Source of the DNA: Leptodontidium sp. MPI-SDFR-AT-0119 | Lineage: Eukaryota; Ascomycota; Leotiomycetes; Helotiales; Leptodontidiaceae | Direction of reading: 5' to 3' | NCBI GenBank assembly: GCA_020726505.1 | Contig: JAHLEZ010000013.1 | Span: forward strand, 434,001 to 498,000 | DNA: 64,000 nucleotides | Part shown: one piece after another, positions 22,275-34,219 of the stretch | How the letters are laid out: the number at the start of each line of letters is the position of its first letter | Numbering within the stretch: position 1 is the stretch's first letter | Program-made: the position numbers and the translations under genes | The notes under the pieces: generated by a model | Databases searched by the model: none | What the model saw: only the letters and a program-made list of their open reading frames with translations | What the model was told of the DNA's origin: nothing

Positions 22275-22837
22275 TATTGCAGTTGTAGAGCAGCGCGCCA
22301 CATATCCTCAGATTTTGATTCAGTTGCGCAGGTTCGTCGTTATTGTGGTGTTGTGGTACTGTGATGTCTTGTTGACTGTCTGCTCTCGAGGTTTCTATCC
22401 CTAGACTTTGGATTGTTGCTGTTGATTGTTCCGCGATCGCCGCTAGCGCCCGCATATTCGCATGCTGCCAATCGACAGGGATTCGAGCTGAGCTCTCACT
22501 GAGCATTCGCATGGAGTCTCATCCTTGTTTACTTAGCCGGGGCTACGTCAGAAATCTAATGTAGTGCAGAGCTCCAACTCCTCTTCCCTTCCTCTTCCTT
22601 CACACCATACCAAGGCAGCCAGAGCTTTCCCGCGCACAATCTTCACTCAACATACTTCAACCAAATCGCAGAAAAGGACAGGATCCTTCTTCCAGTGAGT
22701 TCTTTACCACTGTTAAGTATATATCTGTCTGCTGCTTACAGAATCCCTGCGACCAAAGCTAACCACGCGTTATGATCAGTTCAATTCACGGACACCACCT
22801 GCCATTACCCCTCTGAAGAGGCCTACAACCGCGCAAC
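22275..22837. promoter_or_regulatory. Divergent promoter region between CFT1 and the LMBD1-type gene
   Basis: 563 nt between divergent starts. A pyrimidine-rich leader on the plus strand (22570-22640) precedes the transporter gene. A GT...AG pair inside the leader (22693-22779) could be a 5'-UTR intron. Confidence 0.45.
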
Positions 22838-24679
22838 ATGGCTCTCATCCAGATGGCATTTATCTGGGTCGCATACGCAGTCGCAGTAGGACTCGTAGCA
22901 CTCATCGCGGCCATATTTACCTATACATACCAAACTCCACGAGACCGCTCTGCACTGGTTTCAACCGTCACAATTATAACGCTCACTTCCTTATTGGCGA
23001 CAGTCCTCCTCCTACCAGTCGACATTGCGCTTGTCAGCTCTACAACTTCCACAAAGCTTGGAGCCAAGAAGGACTGGGCAACTCCAGAGGCAGTGCACAG
23101 AATCCTGGTTACTCTCAAGATCGTCTATTACAGTCTCTACAGCTTCGACGCTATACTCTGTCTGCTTGTGGTTCCATTTACGTACTTCTTCTACGAGGAA
23201 TATGACGATGTCGAAGATGAAGAAGGTACACAGACCTTCGGGCAGAGATTTTTGGGAGCCCTGAAGTATACAGTTATATTTGTCGTCCTGGTCGTCATCC
23301 TGTTCCTCGTCGGATTTTTCGTACCAGTTGCAAAGGACCGCAAGGGTGCTCATTATGATTTGGACTACTTCAAGCGTCTTCTAGTAGAGAATCACGGAGT
23401 GCGGGCGTTGACCTTTGCTCTTGGGCTGCTCATATCCTTAGGCACGCTGCTATACGTTCTGTATACGGCTGCCGGTTTCGCACTTCTTCCAATCTCGTTC
23501 ATCAAGTCGGCGCCCTCCATCAGTGCTCCGCAGCTCTCCGAAACAACGGCAACAGCTTTGGAGGCAAACCGTGAGCGACAGCGTCAACTCGAAGGGCGCA
23601 ATGTTGGCCGCGATGGTGGTATGCCAGCTAAGGATCAACGAGAACTCGAGGCATTGGTCCGTGAAGAACGCACTCTGGTCCGCCGAGAGCGCCTTGCTGC
23701 AGAGGCACAAGGTGAAGGGAAGAGTTTTATCGTTCGATCGTGGACTAAATTATGTGCCATTTTCAGGCCATTGAAGCTTATTGGAGGAATACTGCTTTTG
23801 ATTCTCGCAATCATCATTTGGGTATCCATGTTGATCACTGGAATCGACAAGGCCAAAAATTCGATTTGCAAGCAACACTGTGGCTATATCTTGGGAAAGT
23901 AAGTTGACTCGTCTACAAAACGCTGTATAGTGCTAACGTAATCTAGTATCAATGTCTTCCAACCAGTAAATTGGATCTTCGTTCAAGCTTCGAGAGTCTT
24001 CCCTATTGACTATGTCTTGATGCTGCTCCTAGTGCTCTTCTTTTTCAGCAGCTCCGTCGCAGGTATTGCCACTATCGGTATTCGATTCCTCTGGGTCAAG
24101 CTATTCGAGATTCGAAAGGGCCACACTTCGCCCCAGGCAATGCTCGTAGCAACTGTCATGTTGACATTGATCATGTTAGCCATCAACTATTCGATTGCTA
24201 TGATGGTTGCTCCGCAGTACGCAATCTATGGTGCTCAGACTTTCTGCAGCCACCCTACTAGATTTCCAGGCGATCAGCCTGATTGCTCCAAGCACCCGGA
24301 ATTGGTCAAGCCTTGCTCTGAGCTTTCGTCAGGTGAAGGTTCCAAGCATGTCTGCACACCCACTGTTGTTACCACCTTCCTAAATAGGGTCACTATCAAC
24401 TTCTCATTCTTCGGAGCCTTGACCTTCTGGGCACAATTTGTCTTCCTCGCAGTCTTCTTGATTGTATTCATCACATCGCTCTTCCGTACACCAAAGCTCA
24501 ACCTCAGCGAACTTGACGAGGATGCCGAGGCGGATGAGGAGGAAGGTCTTCTTGCCAGCACTGGAAGACGATTTGGTGCAACATGGCAAGATATTCGCGG
24601 CAAGACAAAGAACACTGCCGGAGCCGCAGGACGGGGTATCCGTGGAGATGATAATGGCCATGATGGCGCCGACGACTGA
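22838..24679 (+). CDS. Probable lysosomal/vacuolar cobalamin transporter-like protein (LMBD1 family)
   Basis: Model: join(22838..23898, 23947..24679), 597 aa, one 48-nt intron. About nine hydrophobic spans are visible. The first is [19 protein letters not shown]; a pair flanks the acidic loop [12 protein letters not shown] long charged, coiled cytosolic loop (about residues 230-305, [11 protein letters not shown] and [16 protein letters not shown]) separates the halves. The C-terminus is acidic and Gly-rich. This is the LMBR1/LMBD1 fold. The fungal members are named after human LMBRD1, which exports cobalamin from lysosomes. Ascomycetes generally do not need cobalamin, so the true substrate is unknown. 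Confidence 0.88.
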
Positions 24680-25117
24680 TTGAGAATGGATGATGAGAGT
24701 TTTTTGTGTTATCTTCCGATGCTTGTAAATGGATTTGGATGTTTCGGGTCTTCTGGGGATAGGATGGGACTGGCGCTGGGTATACCAAAAGGGACTCCAA
24801 AATGTATACGATAGGGATGTCTGATCGGATCAAATTGTAGTTTGATAATGTATTGCCATGATTTCTCTATCGTCTGAAACTACCTCGACCACCCGCACGT
24901 CAACTCGAAGTGGAATCTTACTGGATCGGCTAAAGGTAAATCCTTCCAATAACCTCATGGCATAGCCACTATTGTTCCAGTACTTATCTTCAGCCTTGTC
25001 TACCATGCAGGCTCTCGGGCGTAGAGGCACATCCAAGGCTGAGGATTCAACTCTACGAACATCATACTTCGCATCTCTTCCCATTCCATTTCCTTTCCTT
25101 CTCTCATCCCCAACAAA
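24680..25117. other. Intergenic, LMBD1-type gene to the F-box gene
   Basis: 438 nt holding a 3' flank and a short promoter. No feature recognised. Confidence 0.5.
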
Positions 25118-26050
25118 ATGACCACACCGTCCACGCACCACGTTCTCTCAACCCCCGAACTCCTCATAGCAATCCTCTCCCACCTGCCCTTCTCAGACCT
25201 CCTCATCCGCGGAACCCTCGTCTCCAAAACATGGCACACCACTATCCTTAATACGCCGTCCCTCCTACGCATCCTGCACATGCATCCCTCCCAACCACAG
25301 ATACCCACGTCTCTGCACCCATTCCTCCAAGTAAAAGAGAAGTTCCCACTCTATCTCCAATTCCCACGTCACGAACGCCAGTATCCTGATCTCGCTGGTG
25401 CTTCACTTGGTATCGATCCCTCAATATCGCAGCAAGTGCGAGAGAAGACTCCGCTTGAGCGATTCAATTTCGAGAATGCAAGTTGGCGACGAATGTTAGT
25501 CCTCACAGGGCTCCCTCTCATCACTAGAGCGAGAGTTAAAGAGACGATTGAAGTTGGTCGGGATAGGACTTATTACGAGCGGACGAGCGTCATGCATTTC
25601 CCGTCTGGGTTTAGATTAGGTGATTTGTGGAAACTGTGTGAGAATAGGTGGTCCAGACGATTGCAGCCTCTGCAGGCTGTTGTGAAGGTTCAGTGGATGA
25701 GAGGTGGGAAGAAGAGGAGTGTGTTGTTCCATAGTAAGATTGTTGTCAATACGACGTATAAGGGCGGTAATCAGGGCTTTCTGGGGTGGGTTTTGGGGGT
25801 TAGAGAGAGGAGGAAGGAGAGGGAGAGGGAGAGGAGGGAGGGGAGTGATCAGATGGGCTTGGAGAGGTTGGAGGGCGTTGAATATGGAGGGCTTTGGGGA
25901 GAGGTGTTGGGTGAGGAGGAGGTCGAGGTGGATTTGATAATGGTGAGAGCTTCTGCTAGGTTGGTGAGGTGGGAGGAGTTTAGAGTTGATGATTTGAAGG
26001 AGGAGTTGGTGAGGAAGGGGTTTGCGAAGGCGGTTCTGGAAGAGACTTAG
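25118..26050 (+). CDS. F-box domain protein
   Basis: Single exon, 310 aa. The N-terminus STPELLIAILSHLPFSDLL with VSKTWHTTILNTP is an F-box, the Skp1-binding helix pair of SCF ubiquitin ligases. The rest has no recognised substrate domain. It includes a basic, Arg/Glu-rich stretch (about residues 228-245). The 5' half is C-rich in the coding strand and the 3' half G-rich (GAGAGG runs), an unusual switch. It sits tail-to-tail with the next gene, 148 nt apart. The substrate is unknown. Confidence 0.8.
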   Translation: MTTPSTHHVLSTPELLIAILSHLPFSDLLIRGTLVSKTWHTTILNTPSLLRILHMHPSQPQIPTSLHPFLQVKEKFPLYLQFPRHERQYPDLAGASLGIDPSISQQVREKTPLERFNFENASWRRMLVLTGLPLITRARVKETIEVGRDRTYYERTSVMHFPSGFRLGDLWKLCENRWSRRLQPLQAVVKVQWMRGGKKRSVLFHSKIVVNTTYKGGNQGFLGWVLGVRERRKERERERREGSDQMGLERLEGVEYGGLWGEVLGEEEVEVDLIMVRASARLVRWEEFRVDDLKEELVRKGFAKAVLEET

Positions 26051-26198
26051 TCGTTAATGATACCCAATTTCCTTAATCTGGGTTCTGCAGTGGTATTCCG
26101 ATCTTTGCAATATCCTCAACCAAGCTATTAACTTTTGTTTTTGAGCGTAGCATAGCAGTAATGGATATATTGAATGGTTGCAGAGGATAAGCTGAGAC

Positions 26199-27346
26199 TT
26201 AATTCGGCTTCCTATACTTCACCCACTTGTGCGTCTTCTCCTCATATCCAACATCAGGACCCATATGACCCTCCTTCCAACAACTCGCGCAATAGAGATC
26301 GCCATCACAGCCCATACACTTCACCGTAGCGTCATCTTGACAGATGATACACCAACTATCCACCTCCTCGTCCGTGAACTTCTTCATCACGCCCTTAACA
26401 GACTTATCAATCGGCTTGAACGTAGGTGCTGATGGCAAGCCTAGAGAGTTCGTAGATAGACCAGAGAGAGCCGCCATCCGCGCTGCTATGTCCGATTCGA
26501 AATCAAGAGACTTCTTGCTGGTTTCTACTGTTTCTGGCAGGGCAGATGGCGCTGAAGGAAGGGATAGACCACCGCTTTCATCTTCCTCGCTATCTTTCGA
26601 CCGCTCAGGCAATGTGCTTCTTTCTTCCTCTCTAGGCTCATTTGCTCTCTCTAGGTTAACTTCATCTAACATCCTGGCCACGATATCTTGAGCTTCACGT
26701 GATTCCTGCTCGAGATCCATTCTCCCTTTTCCCTTGCCTCTCTCCTCAGTTTCCCCATCATCAAGTGCAAATGCAGACATATCCAGATCCCTGGTCAGAT
26801 ACTGTCCATCCGTCCGCCTTGCCTTGCCTTCTGATTCATCCTCATGATCCAGATCCTTGGATTCAGCGTTGGCTTCTCCGTCGCGGGGTAAAGCACCCTT
26901 AGCTTCATCGAGCAATTTCTGGATATCCTTTGGGTCGTCAGGATTCAACGTCCATTGATCTTCAGGTCCTAGATCAGCGAGAAGTTCGTCGAGGGTCTTG
27001 TCGTCTGTGTTAAAGGGGTCACGAAGCGGGTCGGGGTCTTCACCCTGTGCAGATGGGAAGATCGAGTCTGGATCGGTAGTGGGTTTGACGTATTGGGATT
27101 TCGGCGCTGGAGATGGAGATGGAGAGGATGATATAGTGTCATTTCGAAGACTCTTTAGACGAGCGGAGAGATCTGTTTCTGGTGTTGATACTGTGGGAGA
27201 GATGGGTTTCGGTCTACTGATGTTCAGCATGTGATGTGACGTGTAGGAATGCGGATTTACTTGGATGGATCGAATTCGACGCTTGATTTTCTGAGGGCGT
27301 TCAAGCGGTCGAGAAGGTGTTGGTCGTAGCTAGGAGGGTCACTCAT
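26199..27346 (-). CDS. ANCHR/ZFYVE19-like zinc-finger protein
   Basis: Model: complement(join(26199..27213, 27261..27346)), 366 aa, one 47-nt intron. The start MSDPPSYDQHLLDRLNALR is preferred over an in-frame upstream ATG because an N-terminal short helix of this kind is family-like. The middle is acidic and low in complexity, with DKTLDELLADLGPEDQW (about residues 107-123) resembling an MIT-interacting helix. The C-terminus carries a B-box-like zinc finger: CIICQDDATVKCMGCDGDLY, then CASCWKEGH. The same finger occurs in human ANCHR, the abscission-checkpoint regulator that binds ESCRT-III/VPS4. A cytokinesis or ESCRT role here is inferred. Confidence 0.82.
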
Positions 27347-28163
27347 TTTGGAAAAGGAGGATTTGTAAAGGGAAGATTGAGGTTGTAGGAGGCTAGGGAG
27401 GTTGTTCGCATTTAAGCTTAATCTACTAGCCATATCCTGAATGACGAGGCTGACATGCAGCCTCGTGACCGTAACACTCCTATCACCACTGCCTACAGAA
27501 TCCGTGCTATGAAACATGACTCAGCAGGTCGCTGATCCTGTACCCATTGTCAAATAAGTCCTTGTGGACGCACCCGCCTGGAACTCTCGCCTTGAATCCG
27601 GTCGTGCAATTCCCAGAGACGTCAAAGCAGGGTGTGAATGATGTCTAGTTGTATGACTTTGTTGTAGGACAGGACGGGTCCTAGCCGTTGAGGTGCTCCC
27701 GATTAAGTATTCAACGTTAGCCATGCAAGCAGCAGATGTCGGCGAGGTCGAAAGTCGAGGTTCCGGAAATAACCCAAGGAATGGTCATATTTACAAGGAT
27801 CCTTGATGTGCCAAAGTTAGATTGGGTGCTTGTATGACCAAATTTATTCTTGCGAAAAGTAGAGTGAAGTATTTTCAGAGAGAAGATTGTTGTTTCATCA
27901 AAGACCCGAATCGCAATAAGCATCCCAACTGACGGTGATGGCTAAAGCTTTCCAGGGGTTCAGACTAAGGATGACGATACATTTGGCTTTCATCATTTGA
28001 CTTCGGGGAGAGGGAAATTTAAAATGAAAGAGCTGTGACAGCGTACCTGGACTTGTGTGGATTCTGATTTAGGCCTTTTTAGTTCTGGCACGACGCTCCG
28101 AGCTGATAGCAGCAGCTGGCCGCGTACCGCCCATACTGCTCCTGCAGTGGATAAAAATGGCCC
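27347..28163. other. Intergenic, ANCHR-like gene to DUF3807-like gene
   Basis: About 820 nt upstream of the ANCHR-like gene and downstream of the next minus-strand gene. No feature recognised. Confidence 0.5.
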
Positions 28164-28829
28164 TCAATCGTCGTAGGATATGCGTCGTCGCTGTGCTGGT
28201 TTTGCGGGAGCCTTGTTGGATGCGCCCTCATCTTCATCGTAATCCAGACTACCCAGACCAGTATCAACCTTGTCCCAAGTCCTCTTCCGTAGATCGGGTT
28301 TAACATTCTGCTTGAAGAAGCCCAGCTGCTTTGCCCTCTGTGTCTTCTTTTCCTTCTTCGTCATGCGCTGCTCGGGTTTCGAGGATACGAGGGTGGAAGC
28401 ACCGCTAGCAGGACTTTCTTCCTCGAGCTCGCCATCCTCCACCTCTTCCAGCACAGAATATTGGGTCTGCGCGACTCCTTTCACAGATACAGTTTCTTTC
28501 GTCTCATACCTTTCCTGGTGTTCCTTCTCCTCTGCTGCAAGGCGTCGCTCTCGCAGTAAAGCCTCGATCTCGGAATGTCTGAATATCGCGATCTGCTCGT
28601 CGGTCAAGGTTCGTTTGACACCATCTTCGTAGTACCCTAGACCATCGTCGACTTCCTCTTCGTAATATTCCTCTTCTATCGGACCAAGAAATTGCTCTGA
28701 GAAGTGGTTGGCACAGCTGGTGGAGAAATGCCTCGCGTGGAAAGATGAGAGGTCATCCTGCCTAAATGTTAGCAGATTCGGAGTGGCTTTCAAGACAATA
28801 CAAACCTGCGAAATTGCGAGCGATGCCAT
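28164..28829 (-). CDS. DUF3807-like conserved fungal protein
   Basis: Model: complement(join(28164..28757, 28806..28829)), 205 aa. The first exon is MASLAISQ. A 48-nt intron (GTTTGT...TTTAGGCAG, branch CTAAC) precedes DDLSSFHARHFSTSCANHF. An acidic stretch and GYYEDGVKRTLTDEQIAIFR, then HSEIEALLRERRLA, follow. This resembles the fungal family of unknown function DUF3807 (recalled, not searched). The C-terminal half is basic and disordered. The intron is a multiple of three without a stop, so a retained form of 221 aa is possible. Function unknown. Confidence 0.7.
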   Translation of the reverse strand: MASLAISQVCIVLKATPNLLTFRQDDLSSFHARHFSTSCANHFSEQFLGPIEEEYYEEEVDDGLGYYEDGVKRTLTDEQIAIFRHSEIEALLRERRLAAEEKEHQERYETKETVSVKGVAQTQYSVLEEVEDGELEEESPASGASTLVSSKPEQRMTKKEKKTQRAKQLGFFKQNVKPDLRKRTWDKVDTGLGSLDYDEDEGASNKAPAKPAQRRRISYDD

Positions 28830-30824
28830 AGTTGAGACGATCTGCCACAGCTGATGGCAAATAAACAATGGCAGTTACATTGTTGAGCTTTGGTATCTGG
28901 AGGAGGTTCCGATCAAGAATCAAGGGTCCATATCCAAATCGCGCTAAGCAGATGGCACTAGTGACGCGCTTTTGACTTTAGCAGTAACTACACGTTATCT
29001 TGACATCAGCAATGACATTCTCAAGCAGACATTGTCATGCTCCTAAGTGGGACTCTTAACCTTCAATATGCCTCGATTGTTATTTTTCTTTCTGCTTCTG
29101 TTGCTCCTTTTTCTTCAATATGCTGGCATTTGCACTGGTTGATTTCATCCATTTATGTCACCAATTCGGCAACATATATTTGTGGTTTAGTCAAATAGGC
29201 TTTGGTTCTAGAACAATGCAAATGAAGCCAAGCATCTAAGCCAGTGGTCAGTTGAAGTCAGCTAAGAGACTGGTTGGACACTCTGAAAAGCATCAACATA
29301 CAAGCTCCTTCTCAGCTTTTGTCCCGCAAGTCAAAGTTCCTGGCACTATTGGGTATCCATGACTCTAGTTAGAACAGAAGCGGAGACTTATGAACTCTAC
29401 AATATTAAGCTTCTTTAAAAAGACTTATTACACTGTACGGGGTTTGACTACTTTTCGTATCCTATGATCAACCGAGACTTGTCACCGCCAAAATGGCGCT
29501 TGTCAGATCCCTCCTCAACGAGACATTGCGGGCACCCAAACGATATCCGAGACCCGGGCTCTCCAGAAAGAAAGATTGCCCAATCCGCATCATCTTCGAC
29601 TGGAATGAACGGGGCATGACTTGGGTCTCCGCTTGGCTTTCTTCCAATGCCTCGAGATGCCCAAACCGATGTCGATACAGTAAAGAACGGCCCTGATCGT
29701 TGGTTATCACGCTGGTGAACACAGCCACTGGAAGTCCTCATCTGAATGACTTGCTTCAGGTCAAAGCTCCCGATGAGGCCGCGGAAGATGTCGAAGACGC
29801 CGAAGTTCCCAATGGAAACTCTTCCCACTCGACCACAGAGTCCTAGCCATAGATCTTCAACCTGGGATGGGCGTTCGATGTCAAGATACAATGGGACATC
29901 CGGTGGACCACAATTCGCTGGGCCGATATGGACACCATCCTCGTCAGCTTGAACAACTTGTGCTTCTGTATCCCCTTGACTTGTCTGTTCCAACAGCCGT
30001 TCGAAGAGAGATGTCTCCTTGTAAACACTCGACAAGGGGGCATGCTTATTGCGCTTGATCGAGCCATCTCGGAAGACAGGAAGATTTCCGATAAAGACAT
30101 CAGTGCATTGAAACCCAAGAACCGCTTTCTATTGTCCCATGGTCAAATTCAGAAGCAGTCTGGGCAATACAGCGTAGTTGCCCTTTCGCCAGCCTACGAT
30201 ACCCATGTTGTGTGTTTTTGTTACCCAAATATCAGAAATCGAAGAACCATTGATACAGACTTGGGAGAACTGCCGTAGTGTTAGCGGATTATCTAGGTAT
30301 TGCTAGCTCCGATCGGAGTATGTTCCGTCTACACTGCCTGCCCCGTTACTACTTCGAGGCGGTAATCCGAGAAGGAAGATAACAACACCTGCTAGCTGTC
30401 ACATTCCTCGATCAGCTGCTACTCAAGAACACCTACTTCCAATATGGTATTCACCTTATGGGAAATACTCCGTGTAGATGATGTCAAGACGACCTTGATG
30501 AGCTATGACTGCTAAAAATTCCAGGAAAATGGCGGTTGAAGAGGAGCAGAGGGAAATAACGTGAGAGTCCCACAAGAGATGCACACATAGTAGCAATTGG
30601 CCAGTTCAGAACTAGCACAGATCCGGCTAGTATGAGGGTCAGTTGACAGCCATGGCTGAACGTCTACAAATATCACAGTCTGGCATCAACAATGGGCCCT
30701 CCATAAGACACATCGCATTGATCATATACGTATCGGTTGTCAATCCGCAAATAACGCAAATACCCATGGAGATTAAGCTGAACCTAGGGCAAGTTCGGGC
30801 GTTGTCACATGAGCCAGTCCCAAA
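28830..30824. other. Intergenic, DUF3807-like gene to the HET block
   Basis: About 2 kb. Apart from the open frame at 29448-30035 (listed separately) nothing was recognised. Confidence 0.5.
29448..30035 (-). CDS. Unrecognised open frame of 195 codons
   Basis: The ORF is long for an intergenic region. The sequence includes DEDGVHIGPANCGPPDVPLY and GRVGRVSIGNFGVFDIFRG, but no domain is recognised. No clear introns or leader were seen, and an antisense frame is also partly open. It may be a species-specific gene, a remnant, or chance. The neighbouring HET block makes a decayed accessory gene plausible (inference). Confidence 0.25.
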   Translation of the reverse strand: MSSVYKETSLFERLLEQTSQGDTEAQVVQADEDGVHIGPANCGPPDVPLYLDIERPSQVEDLWLGLCGRVGRVSIGNFGVFDIFRGLIGSFDLKQVIQMRTSSGCVHQRDNQRSGPFFTVSTSVWASRGIGRKPSGDPSHAPFIPVEDDADWAIFLSGEPGSRISFGCPQCLVEEGSDKRHFGGDKSRLIIGYEK

Positions 30825-33278
30825 ATGTCGGATCTAGCTACGCAACTACAAAGCACTCGCATGGGAAACTCAGAACTCTCGGTAGGATATGAGACTCTTC
30901 ACAGCGCCCAAGCTGGTGTTGGTGGCGTGTCCTTGGAGGAAAGGGAGGAGTTGAGGAAAAGGGAGGATCTATACCGAGTGTGCAATCTCCGTCAACGCAA
31001 TATTCGCCTTCTTAAATTGGATCCTCCTTGTGCTGAAGAAAATAACCTCCTCAGAGAAACTCTTGAAATCGTCTCCCTCGATGCTAATCCGGTCTATGAT
31101 GCTCTTTCATATCCATGGGGCCCCGATAAAGACCATCCAACATGCAGTATGCTATGCTCCGGGGTGAAAATCCCCATTACAAAGAATTGCGACGATGCTC
31201 TACGAAGCCTGACCAGGAACCTCAAGCTCCAGCATATCTGGATCGACGCCATCTGTATCAATCAAAATGATAATAACGAGAAGAGTCAACAAATCCCCCT
31301 GATGCGCGATATATATGGTAAAGCTAAGAGAGTATTAATCTGGCTAGGCGTCAAGACTCAGAGGTCTGATGACGCGATTTGTTGGGTTAAGTATGCAGCG
31401 AGACACCATGGCCCATATTCAAGCGTCAAGATGAGAAGTTTCCCAGGAATGATGTGGCCGCCAGAAGTCTTCAAGATTGCCAGCCTGGTCCCAGAACACA
31501 TTGGTAAGTCTGCCCTCTAGGCCAGATATCCAAGAGCAACTATTGTGCGTCAGCTGAAGCCTCTTCTAGAAAAGATCCGGTGGAGGTTTGCAACAGCGCC
31601 TACGTATGACCCAACGGCGATGGCCGAGCTCATAGGCGGGGAGTGGTTCACGCGCATGTGGACCATACAAGAACTGGTTATGGCAAACGAGCCCTTTATT
31701 GTTTGTGGCGATAACTCGACTAGGTGGAATGACTTGAATTGGGCTTATTATCGATGTATGTTTGAACTAGAAAGACAAGAACGATGTTAATCTTACAGAG
31801 AAGTTCAAGTCAATTCTTACAGGCGAATCATTCTGGCTCGACCTCTACGCGAAATCCGAGCTTTCAGAAGCTCGAGTCAGAAGGTGGATGCAAAGAGATG
31901 GTCTTTATGGTAAACCCTTTTATGGTATCTTGGATTTCTTGGAAAGGGGTAGCATCAGATGGCTAGGTTATGTTTAGAAAGCGATTATCATTGCTGTAAC
32001 TGGGCAATGGATCCTCACGAACGAAAGACCTTTCATCTCGACAGATCCACCTAAACGACTATGGTTCTTGGCTCTCATCCTATCTAGTGTCGTGACTTCC
32101 TTCATCACTCCTGTAATCGCTCAAGGAGTACGAAGAAACTGGGACCAAACCCTCCGGGAGAAGCTTCTAGGCGTTCTAAACCTGCTCCGAGGCAGAGATG
32201 TAAAAGATCACAGGGACAAAGTGTTTGCTCTTTACGGTGTGTTTGAGGAGTTAGATCTTATACTGCCAGCGGCAGACTGGACGAAGCTATTAGAACAGGT
32301 ATATTTTGAATTTACTTGCGCTTTTCTTAGATGGCACGAGTCGCTTGAACTATTGAAAGACGTATCTCAAGATAAACTCCCAAACGTCCCAAGCTGGGTC
32401 CCGGATCTCAGTAAGCCCCATCAACGCATAGGTAGAGGCAATTTCAATGCGGCAAAAGGCTCTCAACCGGTCTTTACCATTATCGATTCTGCTCAGTATC
32501 CTGAATATAACGAAACCCCAAGAATAATCTCACAAGCTGTTATTATAGTAACGATCACACACTGCATTCCTCCTCTCTAGCCAATCCCTAGAAACGAAAA
32601 TCCACCCCGCTAAATTCCCCGCCATTTTCCAACGCAACCCGTACCCTTCTAGCCAGGGTATCTCTTTCCGTAGAACCCCGCTTCTATTCACCCCCCTCAA
32701 GCACGGAGGAAGGTACGGAGAAAGACAAGGAGAAAGACAAGGCCGCAAAAGTCTTCCGCCTATTCCACACTCAAGCCGACTTCGCAGTCCAGGATGAAAC
32801 CCGGTACCGCGAGGACTTCCAGCGTTGGGTGGCGGCGATGAGTAGTCATATACCATCGCAAGCTCAATCTTCACCTGTCACAATAAAAGCAGTGGAGGAA
32901 TGCGCTCGCGCTCTACTCGAAGACGGAAATTTACTCTCAACCACCACCCGGCTATGTTCCACAGCGCAGACGTTGATCGTCGCCAGTTGCTCATCAAATG
33001 CAAGAGATTTGCTGGGTATAGCGCCTCCTCACGCCCGAGTTGGAGACGTAATTGCGCTGCTAAGCGGAATGAGCGTACCTTTTGTTTTACGCAAGGTCAA
33101 AGGTACAAGCCCTAATAAGGGTAGAAATCGGAAGAAGAAGGGGAAAGGAAAGAAAAAGGAAGAGGGAGGTGAAAGAATGTATGAGGTAGTTGGTGCGTGT
33201 TATTTGGAGGGAGTGATGCAGGGTGAGGAGTGGCATGAAGATGACGAGGAAGGAGTAGGTGAAATTGAATTGGTGTGA
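30825..33278 (+). CDS. HET-domain protein (heterokaryon incompatibility type) 1
   Basis: Model: join(30825..31503, 31570..31755, 31823..31966, 32045..32547, 32592..33278), 732 aa. HET domain: YDALSYPWGP, then IWIDAICINQNDNNEKSQQI, YGKAKRVLIWLG and EWFTRMWTIQELVMA. Further on come DHRDKVFALYGVFEELDL and VPSWVPDLS. The C-terminal module common to these proteins is VGDVIALLSGMSVPFVLR...YEVVGACYLEGVM. A hydrophobic stretch (WFLALILSSVVTSFITPVIA) is unusual. HET proteins trigger cell death after fusion of incompatible hyphae. The 31967-32044 intron is chosen because reading through meets an in-frame TAG at 31975. An alternative donor at 31910 also keeps frame. Confidence 0.72.
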
Positions 33279-34219
33279 TTCGGGGACTTTCGATTAGGTT
33301 CGATGGAGTACAAAAAGTTGATCGCAGGGTTATTGCGTTCTCAGTTAATATCCTTTGGAGGGGACTGTGATTATCTCTTTTGTAAGATGTTCTAGGATAG
33401 GGTCAACATTCACAAATTGCTGAGCAAGTAGATGTTGTACTGTAAACAAACTACCAACTCTTTTTCCTTCCGCTTTATCTCAAAACACGTGGGTGATTCT
33501 GAAAAGAAAATTACTTGACAGTAGGATCCCTCGTCATCATTGACTTCGTGCTCTTCGTTATCCTGCGCTCTATTGCCGCCTGCAGATCTCTGTTCTGCCC
33601 CGCTTTGTTCATCTCGCAGGTAGTGGATTCTTCTTTCGCATCGGTCTTCTACTGGTTTATAGTCCTGACAGCTTGGAGATGTTCTTACACGTAAATTTAA
33701 AATTTTTTTTTGAATTCCACAAACAAATGATCATAACCTATTTGAGAAGTCTCCTCTCTTCGTAAATAATTGGCCTAGGTAAAAGTGTAATTCACTAGTT
33801 CTCAAGATGGCTTGATGAAGAGAGTCCAAGAAAGTTCTTTGAAGCTCCAGAATGGTTGAAATTTTCAATGCTGTCCCGAGTGCATATGTTTGATAGATTT
33901 TACAGAACAAAATGTTTCATGACTGGAGAATGCCTCGTTGAGATATCCCTATAAGTGTACTAGGAGCCCATGATTCCTTTTTCAATTTATAGAACTTGTA
34001 GGGTAACTTCGAAAAATGTCTTTTGAAAACTGGACAATATCCAAGTCATGCTCGTATTCAACCCCGCCATTCCCATTGTGATATTGCGCCGATGATGAAT
34101 GGCAATGCAGACTGGCAGTATTTTCTGAGACCAGCGAGAAGTTCCAGATGAGTTTGAACTCCGGGCTGGTCGATTGTTGATTTTCTCATCTCGCCCTCCT
34201 TAGATAGGTCGATATCTGA
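33279..34219. other. Intergenic between convergent HET genes 1 and 2
   Basis: About 940 nt, AT-rich with A/T homopolymer runs near 33700. No feature recognised. Confidence 0.5.

Noticed and set aside
22272..22301. A longer CFT1 start at 22301
   Set aside because: The conserved family start MQCYTELTPP is nine codons downstream, at 22274.
27257..27517. An upstream in-frame start (MFHSTDSVGS...) for the ANCHR-like gene
   Set aside because: The preceding 57 residues look non-coding, and the ATG at 27346 gives a compact family-like N-terminus.
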